From assembly GCA_950068635.1 (NCBI GenBank), contig CATMIM010000016.1, positions 1-10,151 of the forward strand: DNA of 10,151 nucleotides, in the 5' to 3' direction. The notes below the pieces were generated by a model. It was not told the DNA's origin. It made no database searches and worked only from the letters and a program-made list of their open reading frames with translations. Position numbers and translations under genes: made by a program. Positions 1 through 7,245 of the stretch are shown one piece after another. This DNA comes from an uncultured Candidatus Poseidoniales archaeon. Lineage in GTDB: Archaea; Thermoplasmatota; Poseidoniia; Poseidoniales; Thalassarchaeaceae. Position 1 is the first letter of the stretch. Each line of letters starts with the position of its first letter.

Positions 1-36
1 GAGGTGATGTGGCACAGGACGCCCGCTCGTCGCATG

Positions 37-69
37 CACGGCCTACGGCCGTGACTTGCATAATGCTTT
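37..69 (+). promoter_or_regulatory. Putative promoter/operator of the GH57 gene
   Basis: A perfect inverted repeat with 7-bp arms (CACGGCC at 37-43, GGCCGTG at 47-53) and a 3-base spacer ends a few bases before the AT-rich stretch CATAATGCTTT (59-69). The AT-rich stretch is centred roughly 31 bases before the ATG at 95, which is where an archaeal TATA box would sit for a transcript with almost no leader. The palindrome could be a regulator-binding site just upstream of TATA, or a hairpin ending an upstream transcript; it has no T-tract behind it. Bases 1-54 and 3-71 are open in two forward frames and could hold the end of an upstream gene. An ATG at 35 on the minus strand could instead begin a divergent gene. 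Too little is visible to choose. Confidence 0.4.
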
Positions 70-94
70 GATGCACGAAGGATTCCCGGAAACG

Positions 95-3000
95 ATGCAG
101 CGCCGGGCGCTCTCCGTCGTCTTGCTCTTCCTTCTGACTCCGCTGTTAGGACTTGTCGGAGCCATGACGCCCGACGATGTCACCATCGACGGCAGCGTCG
201 CCGAGTGGGATTCAGACACCCTGATGGCAACCGATGCCAACTCGGTCAGCTTCAGGCTCACATGGAATGACACCCATCTGGCATTGGCCTGGGAGGGCAC
301 CGACTGGTCCTCACCAAGCGAAGGCGCCGACCTGTTCGTCTACCTCAACACGAGCGAGGGCGGCTCTCCGCTCTCCAAGCAGTGGAGCTTGTCGCATGTC
401 CTGCCGTTCGCAGCCGACCACGCCTTCGTGCTCGAAGATTCGTCCTACTCCTCGTTGCAGAGCTACAACGGCTCTGGCTGGGCTGATGGTGAGCAGAGTG
501 GGATCAGCACCTTCGTCGGCTGGGCGGACAACAAGGTGACCGAGATCTCCATCCCATGGTCGAACCTCGGTTCTCCAACCTCGCTCGATATCCTTGCATG
601 GGCGCAATGGCAGGATGAGGGGCATGTCTGGGCCTCCTTCCCGCTCGAGAACCCTGCGAGTTCCAACGGCGCTGAGACCTTCACCCACGCGTGGCACATC
701 GCCGACCGCACTCAACCCACAGACCCGAGTTCCCTCCCCACGGAGGAGGCCAGCGGAGAGGTGGAGAAGTTGGACGATGCACTGAATCTGGCGATCGTCT
801 TCCACCAGCATCAGCCGTACTACAAGAACAAATTGACCGGCATGTACGAGATGCCCTGGGTGCGCGTTCACGCCATGGCGGAATACGTCGATTCGCCCGG
901 CATCCTCGCCAGCACCAACACCAAGGTGACCTACAATCTGGTGCCTTCTCTCATCGAGCAGTTGGTCGATTACAACCGAAATGAGACGCTGGATGTGCAC
1001 ACCGACATCGCCAAGCGACCCTGGGTGGAGGGTGGCTATCCCAACGCCACCGCGCTCGAACTGCACACCATGCAGTTCCAGTCGTTCTGGAACTCTGGAT
1101 GGATCTACAACGTCACCGTTGACGACCCCAAGTTGTCGTGGCTCTATCCCAGCAGCGCGCGCTATTCCGAGATCTACGGCATGACGCGGCACAACCTGAA
1201 GCCGGCGACCATCATGGACGACGACCTGCTCGCCGCGCAGGACTTCCTCGATCTGCAGGTGCTGTGGTACCTCTACCAGTTCAGCCCCGACTATGTTCTC
1301 GGGAACTACAATGCGAGCCATCGCGATGACGGTCTGGTGGCGCTGTTCGAGCAGGCCGGTGGCTACACGCACGACGACCTGGTGTACGTCCTCGACGCCC
1401 AGCACAGCCAGATGGGCAACGTGTTGCCGATGTACAGCGAACTCGCCGCTTCGGGACAGGTGGAATTGACCACTACACCGTACTACCATCCGATCATGCC
1501 GCTGCTGATGATGAACGGCTGGCGATTCGAGGACGGGATCAGCGTCAACAAGGAAGCGTGGCCCGAGGACGTGCAGAGCCAGCTCGTGACCGGCATGGAC
1601 CTGTTCGAGGACGAACTCGGCTTCCGACCGACGGGGATGTGGCCGAGCGAGCAGTCCGTGAGCCCGGACATGGTGCAGCCGGTAGCTGATGTCGGCATCC
1701 AGTGGATGATCACCGACGAGATCAATCTCGCGGGGTCAACGGATAGCGATGGAAACCAGATCGATACCGATGTGGCGAGCAATCTCGCCATGCCGTGGAT
1801 GGTGACCGGGGCGGATGGAGGAGAAGTGGCGACAATCTTCCGTGACCGTGTCATCTCCGACCGTATCGCCTTCCAGTACGGCTCGATGTCACCGGAAGCG
1901 GCAGCATCCGACTTCATCTCCTATGTGGACGATGTCCGCCAGCAGCTCCTCGACGAGGGTAAGGACCCGAGTGAACACCTGCTCACTGTGGCGCTCGATG
2001 GTGAGAACTGGATGTTCATGTCCGACTTCCAGCACCACGACAACGGCCGTCCGTTCATGGACGAGTGGTACAGTCGTCTGGACAGCCACCCCAGCATCGT
2101 CACGACCACTCCTTCGGAGTTCCTGGCACAGAACCACACGCTGCCGCACATTCAGACGATTTCGACCGGGTCATGGATCGACGGAACCCTGTCCACCTGG
2201 GCCGGCGAGGCCGAAGAGAGTCTTGCATGGCAGCGCTTGATCGAGGCACGCTCGGCGTTGATCGACTTCGAGGAGCAGAATCCGGCCGACCCTGGTCTGG
2301 ATGCCGCCTGGGAAAGCCTGTACATCGCCGAGGGCAGCGACTGGTACTGGTGGTACGGACTCGATCAGGACAGCGGATACGACGAACTGTGGGACATGCT
2401 CTACAAGGTCCATCTGTCGAACGTCTATCGGGCGATCAATCTCGAACTTCCTCCCTACTTGCAGGACCTGTGGACCAACCCTGCGGTTCCCGAGACACCG
2501 TACGACGGCGTCATCGAGCCGATGATCGACGGAATCGCACTGCCCGGTGAATGGGATGGGGCAGCACGCTATGATGCTGCGAGCGTCGATGGCGGAGAAC
2601 TGGACATCGAATCGTTCCATCTCGGATACGACGCGTCGAACGTCTACGTGCGCGTGGACATGGCGCTGTCCGGCTCGGAATGGCGATCATCGGACATGAT
2701 CAGGGCGCCGGACCTGTCGATCTACTTCATGCAGCCGAACGCGATCAACTTCAACGAGGTGCAGACCAATTTCCGTACCTACTACGGTAACGAGATCCTC
2801 GGCTTCCCGGCCAAGAAGATGGTCTCCTTCGATTTCAACCAGATGCGCGAGGATGGCAAGGCGAAGTACAACCTGTTCGATGCTCGAGGCAAGAACGGTG
2901 ACAACGAACAATGGGTGCTGCACAGTTCCTCGATGCTCGGTGCGTGCGCCGCAGACGAGGTCTACGAGTTCCGCATCCCATGGTCTGAACTGGGCCTAGC

Positions 3001-4552
3001 CCCGCGCTACTCCACTCGCGTCAAGGTTGTGACCGCACTGACTGACTCACTCTCCTATGGTGATGGGGACGACATGGAGATGGCACCACCGGCACCGGCA
3101 GAGATGGTGATGCCCGACTTCGAGGACTGGGTGACGCTGCTCGACATCGACGACGCTACAGGCGACGAGAACGGCGGAGGCACCTACACCTACCCACTGG
3201 CGGGCGATTTCGCTCCTGGAGTGGGTCTGTGGGACATCACCCACCTCAAGGTGAGCCAGAGCGCGTGGAACGCCCGCTTCGAGGTGACGATGGCTGAGAT
3301 GACCGACTACTGGAGTCTCTCCAATGGATTCAGCCATCAGATCGTCCAGATCTATGTCGACCAGGGCAACTACATGTGGGGTGAGACCGACATGCTGGAA
3401 GGAGCCAACGCGGTGATCGACGCCGATTGGGCGTGGGAGGTGGCGATCTCCGTCACGGGAGATCCGGGCACGGTGAAAGCGGTCGATTCACTGACCGGGG
3501 ACACCAGCGCCAAGGGAATCGAGGTGTTCGGTGACATTGATTCCAAGACCATCACCATCACTGTCTCCAAGTTGGTCATCGGTCCGGACATCCCGAATTA
3601 TCGCTTCGTCATCGTCGTCGGCTCACAAGACGGATTCGGGCCTGGGAAATGGCGTGATGTAGACGCCGAGGCCAAGACCTGGCGACTCGGCGGTGGCGCG
3701 GACCCGCTACCCCTGACCGGGGTCGACTACGACCCGAACGTGCTCGATATGGTGCTCGAAGGAGATGGGCAGGCTGCGATGCTCTCCGCCTACGATGTCG
3801 AAGCCCAGGAGCCGGCTGTGCTGACCGGCATCGAGATCCCCGAGATGGAGCAGCAGGTCTACGGCGCCAAGGTGGTCAGCACGACCGCCACGACGGCCAT
3901 CCTCGAATGGTCCACCACCAGAGAAGGCAGTGCCAACGTCACCTGCGGCAACCTGACCTTCCCTGAATCGAGTACGGAATTGACACATACGCTGCAGATC
4001 ACGGGATTGGCGAGCGCCACATACTACTCTTGCGAGATCGTCATCGAAGGGCTTGATCCAGTGACATTGCCATTCAACACCAGTATCGAGGCTGACACCA
4101 TCCCGCCAGACCTGCTGAACCTCGCTGTCGAGGTCATCGTCGGCGGCTCGCTGCGGGTCACTTGGTACACCAGTGAGCAGGCGACGGAGTCGATCGAGGT
4201 CTACGGCCAGACCTTCGTGGGAGACGACGTGGCTCTGCGCAAGAATCACGAGATGACGGTTGTACCGTATCCAGATCTCCCCGCGCTTCAGACCTACACG
4301 CTGACCGTCACCGCCTCCGATGCCTCAGGCAACACGAACTCCTCCAGTGTGGACTTCTTCATCGAGGAGGAGGACGCCGCGTCTCCACTCCCTGACGAAG
4401 GTTCCCCTCCAAGTGAACCGAATGAAGAGTCCAGTGACACTGCGAGCATCGCCGATGTATTCGGGAATCCTGTCGTTCAAATCGGATTGCTGTTGGTGAT
4501 TCTGCTGGTTGTCGGTGCCTTGTTCAGAACCCGTCGTCATGACTGGGACTAG
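95..4552 (+). CDS. Secreted, membrane-anchored GH57 alpha-glucanase (amylopullulanase-like)
   Basis: Probably hydrolyses alpha-1,4 and/or alpha-1,6 glucans outside the cell. The reading frame opens at a TTG (56), with ATGs at 71 and 95. I chose 95 because the protein then starts directly with a signal peptide (MQRRALSVVLLFLL, likely cleaved after VGA at residue 23) and because of the TATA-like box at 59-69. Order of parts (1485 residues): signal peptide; DOMON/CBM9-like beta domain about 24-205; GH57 catalytic region about 231-795 with HQHQP at 237-241, GQVEL..PYYHP near 455-467, the likely nucleophile Glu519 in WPSE, and the likely acid/base Asp635 in LDGEN; a second DOMON-like domain about 806-985; a Pro-rich linker; a glucodextranase-C-like binding domain about 1009-1206 (GTYTYP; a QIVQIYVD-type segment); two fibronectin-III-like domains about 1257-1423; an acidic/Pro/Ser linker; one membrane helix about 1460-1477; and a short RTRRHDWD tail. 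Thermococcal amylopullulanases share the GH57 plus C-terminal binding-module plan. Exact substrate is inferred; family assignment is strong. Confidence 0.88.
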   Translation: MQRRALSVVLLFLLTPLLGLVGAMTPDDVTIDGSVAEWDSDTLMATDANSVSFRLTWNDTHLALAWEGTDWSSPSEGADLFVYLNTSEGGSPLSKQWSLSHVLPFAADHAFVLEDSSYSSLQSYNGSGWADGEQSGISTFVGWADNKVTEISIPWSNLGSPTSLDILAWAQWQDEGHVWASFPLENPASSNGAETFTHAWHIADRTQPTDPSSLPTEEASGEVEKLDDALNLAIVFHQHQPYYKNKLTGMYEMPWVRVHAMAEYVDSPGILASTNTKVTYNLVPSLIEQLVDYNRNETLDVHTDIAKRPWVEGGYPNATALELHTMQFQSFWNSGWIYNVTVDDPKLSWLYPSSARYSEIYGMTRHNLKPATIMDDDLLAAQDFLDLQVLWYLYQFSPDYVLGNYNASHRDDGLVALFEQAGGYTHDDLVYVLDAQHSQMGNVLPMYSELAASGQVELTTTPYYHPIMPLLMMNGWRFEDGISVNKEAWPEDVQSQLVTGMDLFEDELGFRPTGMWPSEQSVSPDMVQPVADVGIQWMITDEINLAGSTDSDGNQIDTDVASNLAMPWMVTGADGGEVATIFRDRVISDRIAFQYGSMSPEAAASDFISYVDDVRQQLLDEGKDPSEHLLTVALDGENWMFMSDFQHHDNGRPFMDEWYSRLDSHPSIVTTTPSEFLAQNHTLPHIQTISTGSWIDGTLSTWAGEAEESLAWQRLIEARSALIDFEEQNPADPGLDAAWESLYIAEGSDWYWWYGLDQDSGYDELWDMLYKVHLSNVYRAINLELPPYLQDLWTNPAVPETPYDGVIEPMIDGIALPGEWDGAARYDAASVDGGELDIESFHLGYDASNVYVRVDMALSGSEWRSSDMIRAPDLSIYFMQPNAINFNEVQTNFRTYYGNEILGFPAKKMVSFDFNQMREDGKAKYNLFDARGKNGDNEQWVLHSSSMLGACAADEVYEFRIPWSELGLAPRYSTRVKVVTALTDSLSYGDGDDMEMAPPAPAEMVMPDFEDWVTLLDIDDATGDENGGGTYTYPLAGDFAPGVGLWDITHLKVSQSAWNARFEVTMAEMTDYWSLSNGFSHQIVQIYVDQGNYMWGETDMLEGANAVIDADWAWEVAISVTGDPGTVKAVDSLTGDTSAKGIEVFGDIDSKTITITVSKLVIGPDIPNYRFVIVVGSQDGFGPGKWRDVDAEAKTWRLGGGADPLPLTGVDYDPNVLDMVLEGDGQAAMLSAYDVEAQEPAVLTGIEIPEMEQQVYGAKVVSTTATTAILEWSTTREGSANVTCGNLTFPESSTELTHTLQITGLASATYYSCEIVIEGLDPVTLPFNTSIEADTIPPDLLNLAVEVIVGGSLRVTWYTSEQATESIEVYGQTFVGDDVALRKNHEMTVVPYPDLPALQTYTLTVTASDASGNTNSSSVDFFIEEEDAASPLPDEGSPPSEPNEESSDTASIADVFGNPVVQIGLLLVILLVVGALFRTRRHDWD

Positions 4553-6207
4553 GCGAACGGAATCGACGCTGACTCGTGTGTGTGCAGGTTGATCACGGTC
4601 AGTATGCACGGCTTCGGCTGGAACCCGAGCATGCGCTGGTAGTTGGTCTGGTCCTGCCAGGTGCTGCTGTGCACCAGCGTGATTCCCTTGTGCCCCCCAC
4701 AATAGTGACCATGCACGTGTCCGGTGACGAATATGTCGGGAATGGTGCCGATGACCATGTGGTCCTCAGGTTCGGGTGACAGGGGCGTTTTCCCTCTCCA
4801 TGAGGGTGCGAGATGACGTCTTTCGAGCATCTCCTGCATCGCCACCTCAGGTTGTGAGAATGTGACGTTGCGCATTCCCGACACGAAGTCCAAGATGCTC
4901 ACCCCGTGGTATGAGAGCACTCGCACACCGTGCAGACTGAATTCGCACGGGTTTCCAGCGAAGGTTGTCGAATTGAAGTACTCCTGTACGCGGGGATCGA
5001 GAGCCGGTTGTGGCTCGGCGGGGCGCACAGCGTCGTGGTTCCCGGGCAGGATCATCGTCTCCAGCCAGTCCGGCAGTTGCTCGATGAGTTTCGCAACACC
5101 TTCGTACTGCTTGTAGAGGTCGACGATCTGCAGATGGCCCTGTTGGCCGGGATAGATGCCGACCCCATCGACCACATCGCCTGACAGGATGAGATACTTC
5201 ACCGTCTTGGCCAGCGGATCCTCGTGGAACCATTTGACCAGCTTGTCCCATTGTGCGTGCAGGAAGGTGTTCGAGCCGAGATGCAGGTCTGACAGGAATG
5301 CCACCGAAACAGCCTGGTCGGCTGGTGCGGCCGATTTGCGGTGCTTGGGGAGCGGAGGCAGATGCACGTCGTCGACGACGAGCACGTCGCGGCGGTCCCC
5401 TTGGATATGACCGGTCACACCGATCACATTGTCATTCATGAGGCCCGCCACCAGCAGTTGGTTGCGTCTGCCGGCGCTGCTGGCATCGGCTGCGCCCCCG
5501 GGCGGGTAGAGGATGCATGCGTAGTCTCCAGTTTCGTCTTCCAGCGTGAAGCGCAGGTTGGAACTGCCATGCCGTATTTCGCTCACCAGGCCGATGATCG
5601 TGGCGGTCGTGTCTCGATTTCCGAAGCGCTTGCGCTCTCGTGCCAGTCGGCGGATGTCGATCGGCCTGTTGGGCAGTCGTCCTCCTTGGACGATCATCCG
5701 CTTTATGCGCTGCAATCTGTCGTTGAAGTAGGATAGCATGTCATCCATGGTGCAAGCCGTGGTGCTGTTCCCAGTGATGTCGAAGTGGATGTCCAACTCC
5801 GTGTCGGTCTCTGTAGCGCCGAGCGGGAACCCGGCGATGTCGAAATGGGGCAGGCCGTGGGGACGGGCGGCGACCTCGAGCGGTGGTTCCAGCACCGGAG
5901 CAACTACTCTGCCCACGGCCGGCTCATCGACACTCACGGGCGTATCGAGGACCGGTGAGTCACCTTTCGGCGGGAGAGCACCAGCTGCGATCGATGGAGT
6001 CTCGTCATCCACTCCTGCCTCAGGTTCGACGAGCAGTTGGTCGAGCATCTCGTCATTGAGAATCCCATTCATTCCCAGCCGTTTTGCAGACTTGAGGACC
6101 GTGTCTGGGTCGTCGAGTTCGAGAAGTCGTTGTTGCATGCCGCGAGCCGGCATCAGTCCTGCAGACGACAAGCGCCTGAACAGCCCTCTCCACTCATCTT
6201 CGGCCAT
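4549..6207 (-). CDS. polB: DNA polymerase D small subunit DP1 (Mre11-like 3'-5' exonuclease)
   Basis: Proofreading subunit of PolD, the replicative polymerase of Euryarchaeota; its partner DP2 is not in this window. All five metallophosphoesterase motifs of the exonuclease are present: DLH (D307, H309), GDVVD (D344), GNHD (N390-D392), YHG (H434) and GHVHGH (H497, H499), so the nuclease should be active. An OB-fold lies ahead of it at about 200-285 (TATIIGLVSEI, FTLEDETGDYACILYP). A helical N-terminal domain at 1-60 is joined by a Pro/acidic, probably disordered linker (about 61-150). The length of 552 residues fits the family. The ATG at 6207 begins MAEDEWRGLF; no strong Shine-Dalgarno precedes it. 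Its TAG stop overlaps the TAG stop of the GH57 gene on the other strand through the shared CTAG. cinA lies 112 bases upstream on the same strand. Confidence 0.95.
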   Translation of the reverse strand: MAEDEWRGLFRRLSSAGLMPARGMQQRLLELDDPDTVLKSAKRLGMNGILNDEMLDQLLVEPEAGVDDETPSIAAGALPPKGDSPVLDTPVSVDEPAVGRVVAPVLEPPLEVAARPHGLPHFDIAGFPLGATETDTELDIHFDITGNSTTACTMDDMLSYFNDRLQRIKRMIVQGGRLPNRPIDIRRLARERKRFGNRDTTATIIGLVSEIRHGSSNLRFTLEDETGDYACILYPPGGAADASSAGRRNQLLVAGLMNDNVIGVTGHIQGDRRDVLVVDDVHLPPLPKHRKSAAPADQAVSVAFLSDLHLGSNTFLHAQWDKLVKWFHEDPLAKTVKYLILSGDVVDGVGIYPGQQGHLQIVDLYKQYEGVAKLIEQLPDWLETMILPGNHDAVRPAEPQPALDPRVQEYFNSTTFAGNPCEFSLHGVRVLSYHGVSILDFVSGMRNVTFSQPEVAMQEMLERRHLAPSWRGKTPLSPEPEDHMVIGTIPDIFVTGHVHGHYCGGHKGITLVHSSTWQDQTNYQRMLGFQPKPCILTVINLHTHESASIPFA

Positions 6208-6216
6208 GGCCGCGCG

Positions 6217-6241
6217 AGGGCGGATTCGACCGCCCTAAACC
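6217..6241 (-). promoter_or_regulatory. Palindrome and TATA-like box upstream of DP1
   Basis: A perfect 7-bp inverted repeat (AGGGCGG at 6217-6223, CCGCCCT at 6230-6236) with a 6-base centre ATTCGA sits 9 bases before the DP1 start codon. On the minus strand it is preceded by TGGTTTAGG (about 6234-6242), an AT-richer patch centred about 31 bases before the ATG. If that is the TATA box, the palindrome would cover the transcription start and could act as an operator or as a short 5' hairpin. The placement is seen directly; the function is inferred. Confidence 0.35.
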
Positions 6242-6254
6242 ATTGCTGCGCGAA

Positions 6255-6279
6255 TCCCCCTCTTACGCATGGTGGGGGA
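6255..6279 (-). other. Weak hairpin between cinA and DP1 genes
   Basis: TCCCCC (6255-6260) and GGGGGA (6274-6279) form a 6-bp stem with a 13-base loop, in the 112-base gap after the cinA stop. It could be a weak terminator or processing site between the two genes. There is no T-tract on the minus strand after it, so it may also be chance in GC-rich DNA. Confidence 0.2.
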
Positions 6280-6319
6280 ACCCGTGAAGGGTCGCTGTTC
6301 ACCAGCGGTGTACGCTCGC

Positions 6320-7057
6320 TCATTCGTCCCAGTCGACATCTGCTCCGGGAATGGACGTGGAGGGCTCCTCCACCGTTTCCGGCTCGCCATCCCAGTCAAC
6401 GACATTATCCAGGATGTTGCCACCGGAGACCGTTTTGAGTGCCGAATCGAGCTGCTGGGAGTCATTCTCCCCATCAACCTCGTTCTGGGGAGCCTCCTCC
6501 TCGTCGCTTTCCGCTTCAGGTTCCTCTTCAGAGAAATGGTCGTCCCAGATCTGCAGCGCGGTGCGCAAGGCGAAGTTGGCGAACGCCTCCTTGTTCCTGT
6601 AGCGATCACCATGTCCGAATTCTGCTGAGCGCGCCTCGAGTCGGTCCTGCAGTTGCACTCCGACCCATACCAGCCCGACCTCCTTGCCTTCGGTCTCGCC
6701 AGTGGGCCCGGCGATTCCGGTGATGGAGATCGCCATGTCCGTTCCCGCCCGCTCGGCAGCACCTGTTGCCATCGCTTCTGCGACTTCCTTGCTGACCGCG
6801 CCCGCGCTACCCTCTCCCCGAACGATGAGTTCCTCGTCAACCCCCAGTTCATCCTTCTTTGATTCGTCCGAGTATGTGATCCAGCCTCGCTTGAACCATT
6901 TACTCGCCCCGGAGATGTCGGTGAGGATGGAAGTGAGCAGTCCACCAGTGCATGATTCGGCGGTCGCCAGCCACATTCGCTCCTGCTTCAGGCGGCGAGC
7001 AAGTTTGGCGGCGTGGATAGAAGCCTCTTCTGTCACGTCTGCGGCCCGCGGGAGCAT
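6320..7057 (-). CDS. CinA C-terminal-type (PncC) nicotinamide-nucleotide amidase with acidic tail
   Basis: Stand-alone CinA C-terminal domain (about residues 10-172), the family that deamidates NMN to nicotinate mononucleotide in NAD salvage. Visible motifs: AESCTGG at 33-39, with Ser35 as the expected nucleophile; WITYSDESKKDELG at about 59-72, matching the family YS(N)xxK segment; GIAGPTG at 114-120; and the GDRYRNK segment at 150-156. The N-terminal molybdopterin-binding-like domain of full CinA is absent, which is common for this family. Residues about 175-245 are an added tail very rich in Asp/Glu, containing VDWD twice (220-223 and 241-244) and ending in VDWDE. The tail resembles nothing I recognise. 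The ATG at 7057 lies 36 bases after the 3' end of tRNA-Val on the same strand, and I see no TATA-like box in that gap, which suggests co-transcription. Activity is inferred from conserved motifs. Confidence 0.85.
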   Translation of the reverse strand: MLPRAADVTEEASIHAAKLARRLKQERMWLATAESCTGGLLTSILTDISGASKWFKRGWITYSDESKKDELGVDEELIVRGEGSAGAVSKEVAEAMATGAAERAGTDMAISITGIAGPTGETEGKEVGLVWVGVQLQDRLEARSAEFGHGDRYRNKEAFANFALRTALQIWDDHFSEEEPEAESDEEEAPQNEVDGENDSQQLDSALKTVSGGNILDNVVDWDGEPETVEEPSTSIPGADVDWDE

Positions 7058-7093
7058 GGTTCTTCAGCATTGGGGCGGTGGTTCGGTTGCAGG

Positions 7094-7166
7094 TGGGCCC
7101 GGGCGGATTTGAACCGCCGATATCCGCCTTGTAAGGGCGACGTCATGACCGCTAGACCACGAGCCC
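7094..7166 (-). tRNA. tRNA-Val (anticodon UAC)
   Basis: Folds as a complete 73-base cloverleaf on the minus strand. The acceptor GGGCTCG pairs with CGGGCCC (one U-G pair). The anticodon stem TCGCC/GGCGG carries the loop CTTACAA, giving anticodon UAC, which reads GUA and probably other Val codons. The T-arm is GGCGG-TTCAAAT-CCGCC, and the discriminator base is A at 7094. The following bases are CCT, so the 3' CCA is not encoded and must be added. No intron is present. It is immediately upstream of the cinA-type gene on the same strand. Confidence 0.95.
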
Positions 7167-7245
7167 GCGTTCTCCCTCAACCCCACTTCAGATTTGAACG
7201 GTCGCATCCCGCACCCTTTTGTGGGGTCAGGGTGATTGGCCCCGT
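7167..7245. promoter_or_regulatory. Divergent promoter region, tRNA-Val / methyltransferase-like gene
   Basis: These 79 bases separate the minus-strand tRNA from the plus-strand gene. Plus strand: CTTTTGTG (7216-7223) is centred about 27 bases before the ATG at 7246, the spacing expected for a leaderless archaeal transcript. Minus strand: GTTCAAATC (7199-7191) lies about 25-33 bases before the tRNA 5' end and may be its TATA-like element. A 7-bp inverted repeat, ACCCCAC/GTGGGGT, occurs at 7180-7186 and 7221-7227. All assignments rest on position and AT-richness only. Confidence 0.4.

Noticed and set aside
1..71. Possible end of an upstream gene (stop at 54 or 71, plus strand) or start of a divergent gene (ATG at 35, minus strand)
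   Set aside because: Only 11-23 codons are visible in each case and none carries a recognisable motif, so no coding feature can be supported.
311..1489. Long open frame of 392 codons on the minus strand inside the GH57 gene
   Set aside because: It is antisense to a clearly conserved catalytic gene, its composition (His/Val/Arg-rich) is typical of a shadow frame in GC-rich coding DNA, and it shows no motif.
3707..4249. 180-codon minus-strand frame under the GH57 C-terminal modules
   Set aside because: Antisense shadow with no recognisable domain; the plus-strand frame explains the region fully.
6235..6945. 236-codon minus-strand frame overlapping the cinA-type gene
   Set aside because: Same strand but a different frame; rich in Arg/Ser/Pro with no domain, whereas the chosen frame carries all CinA motifs.
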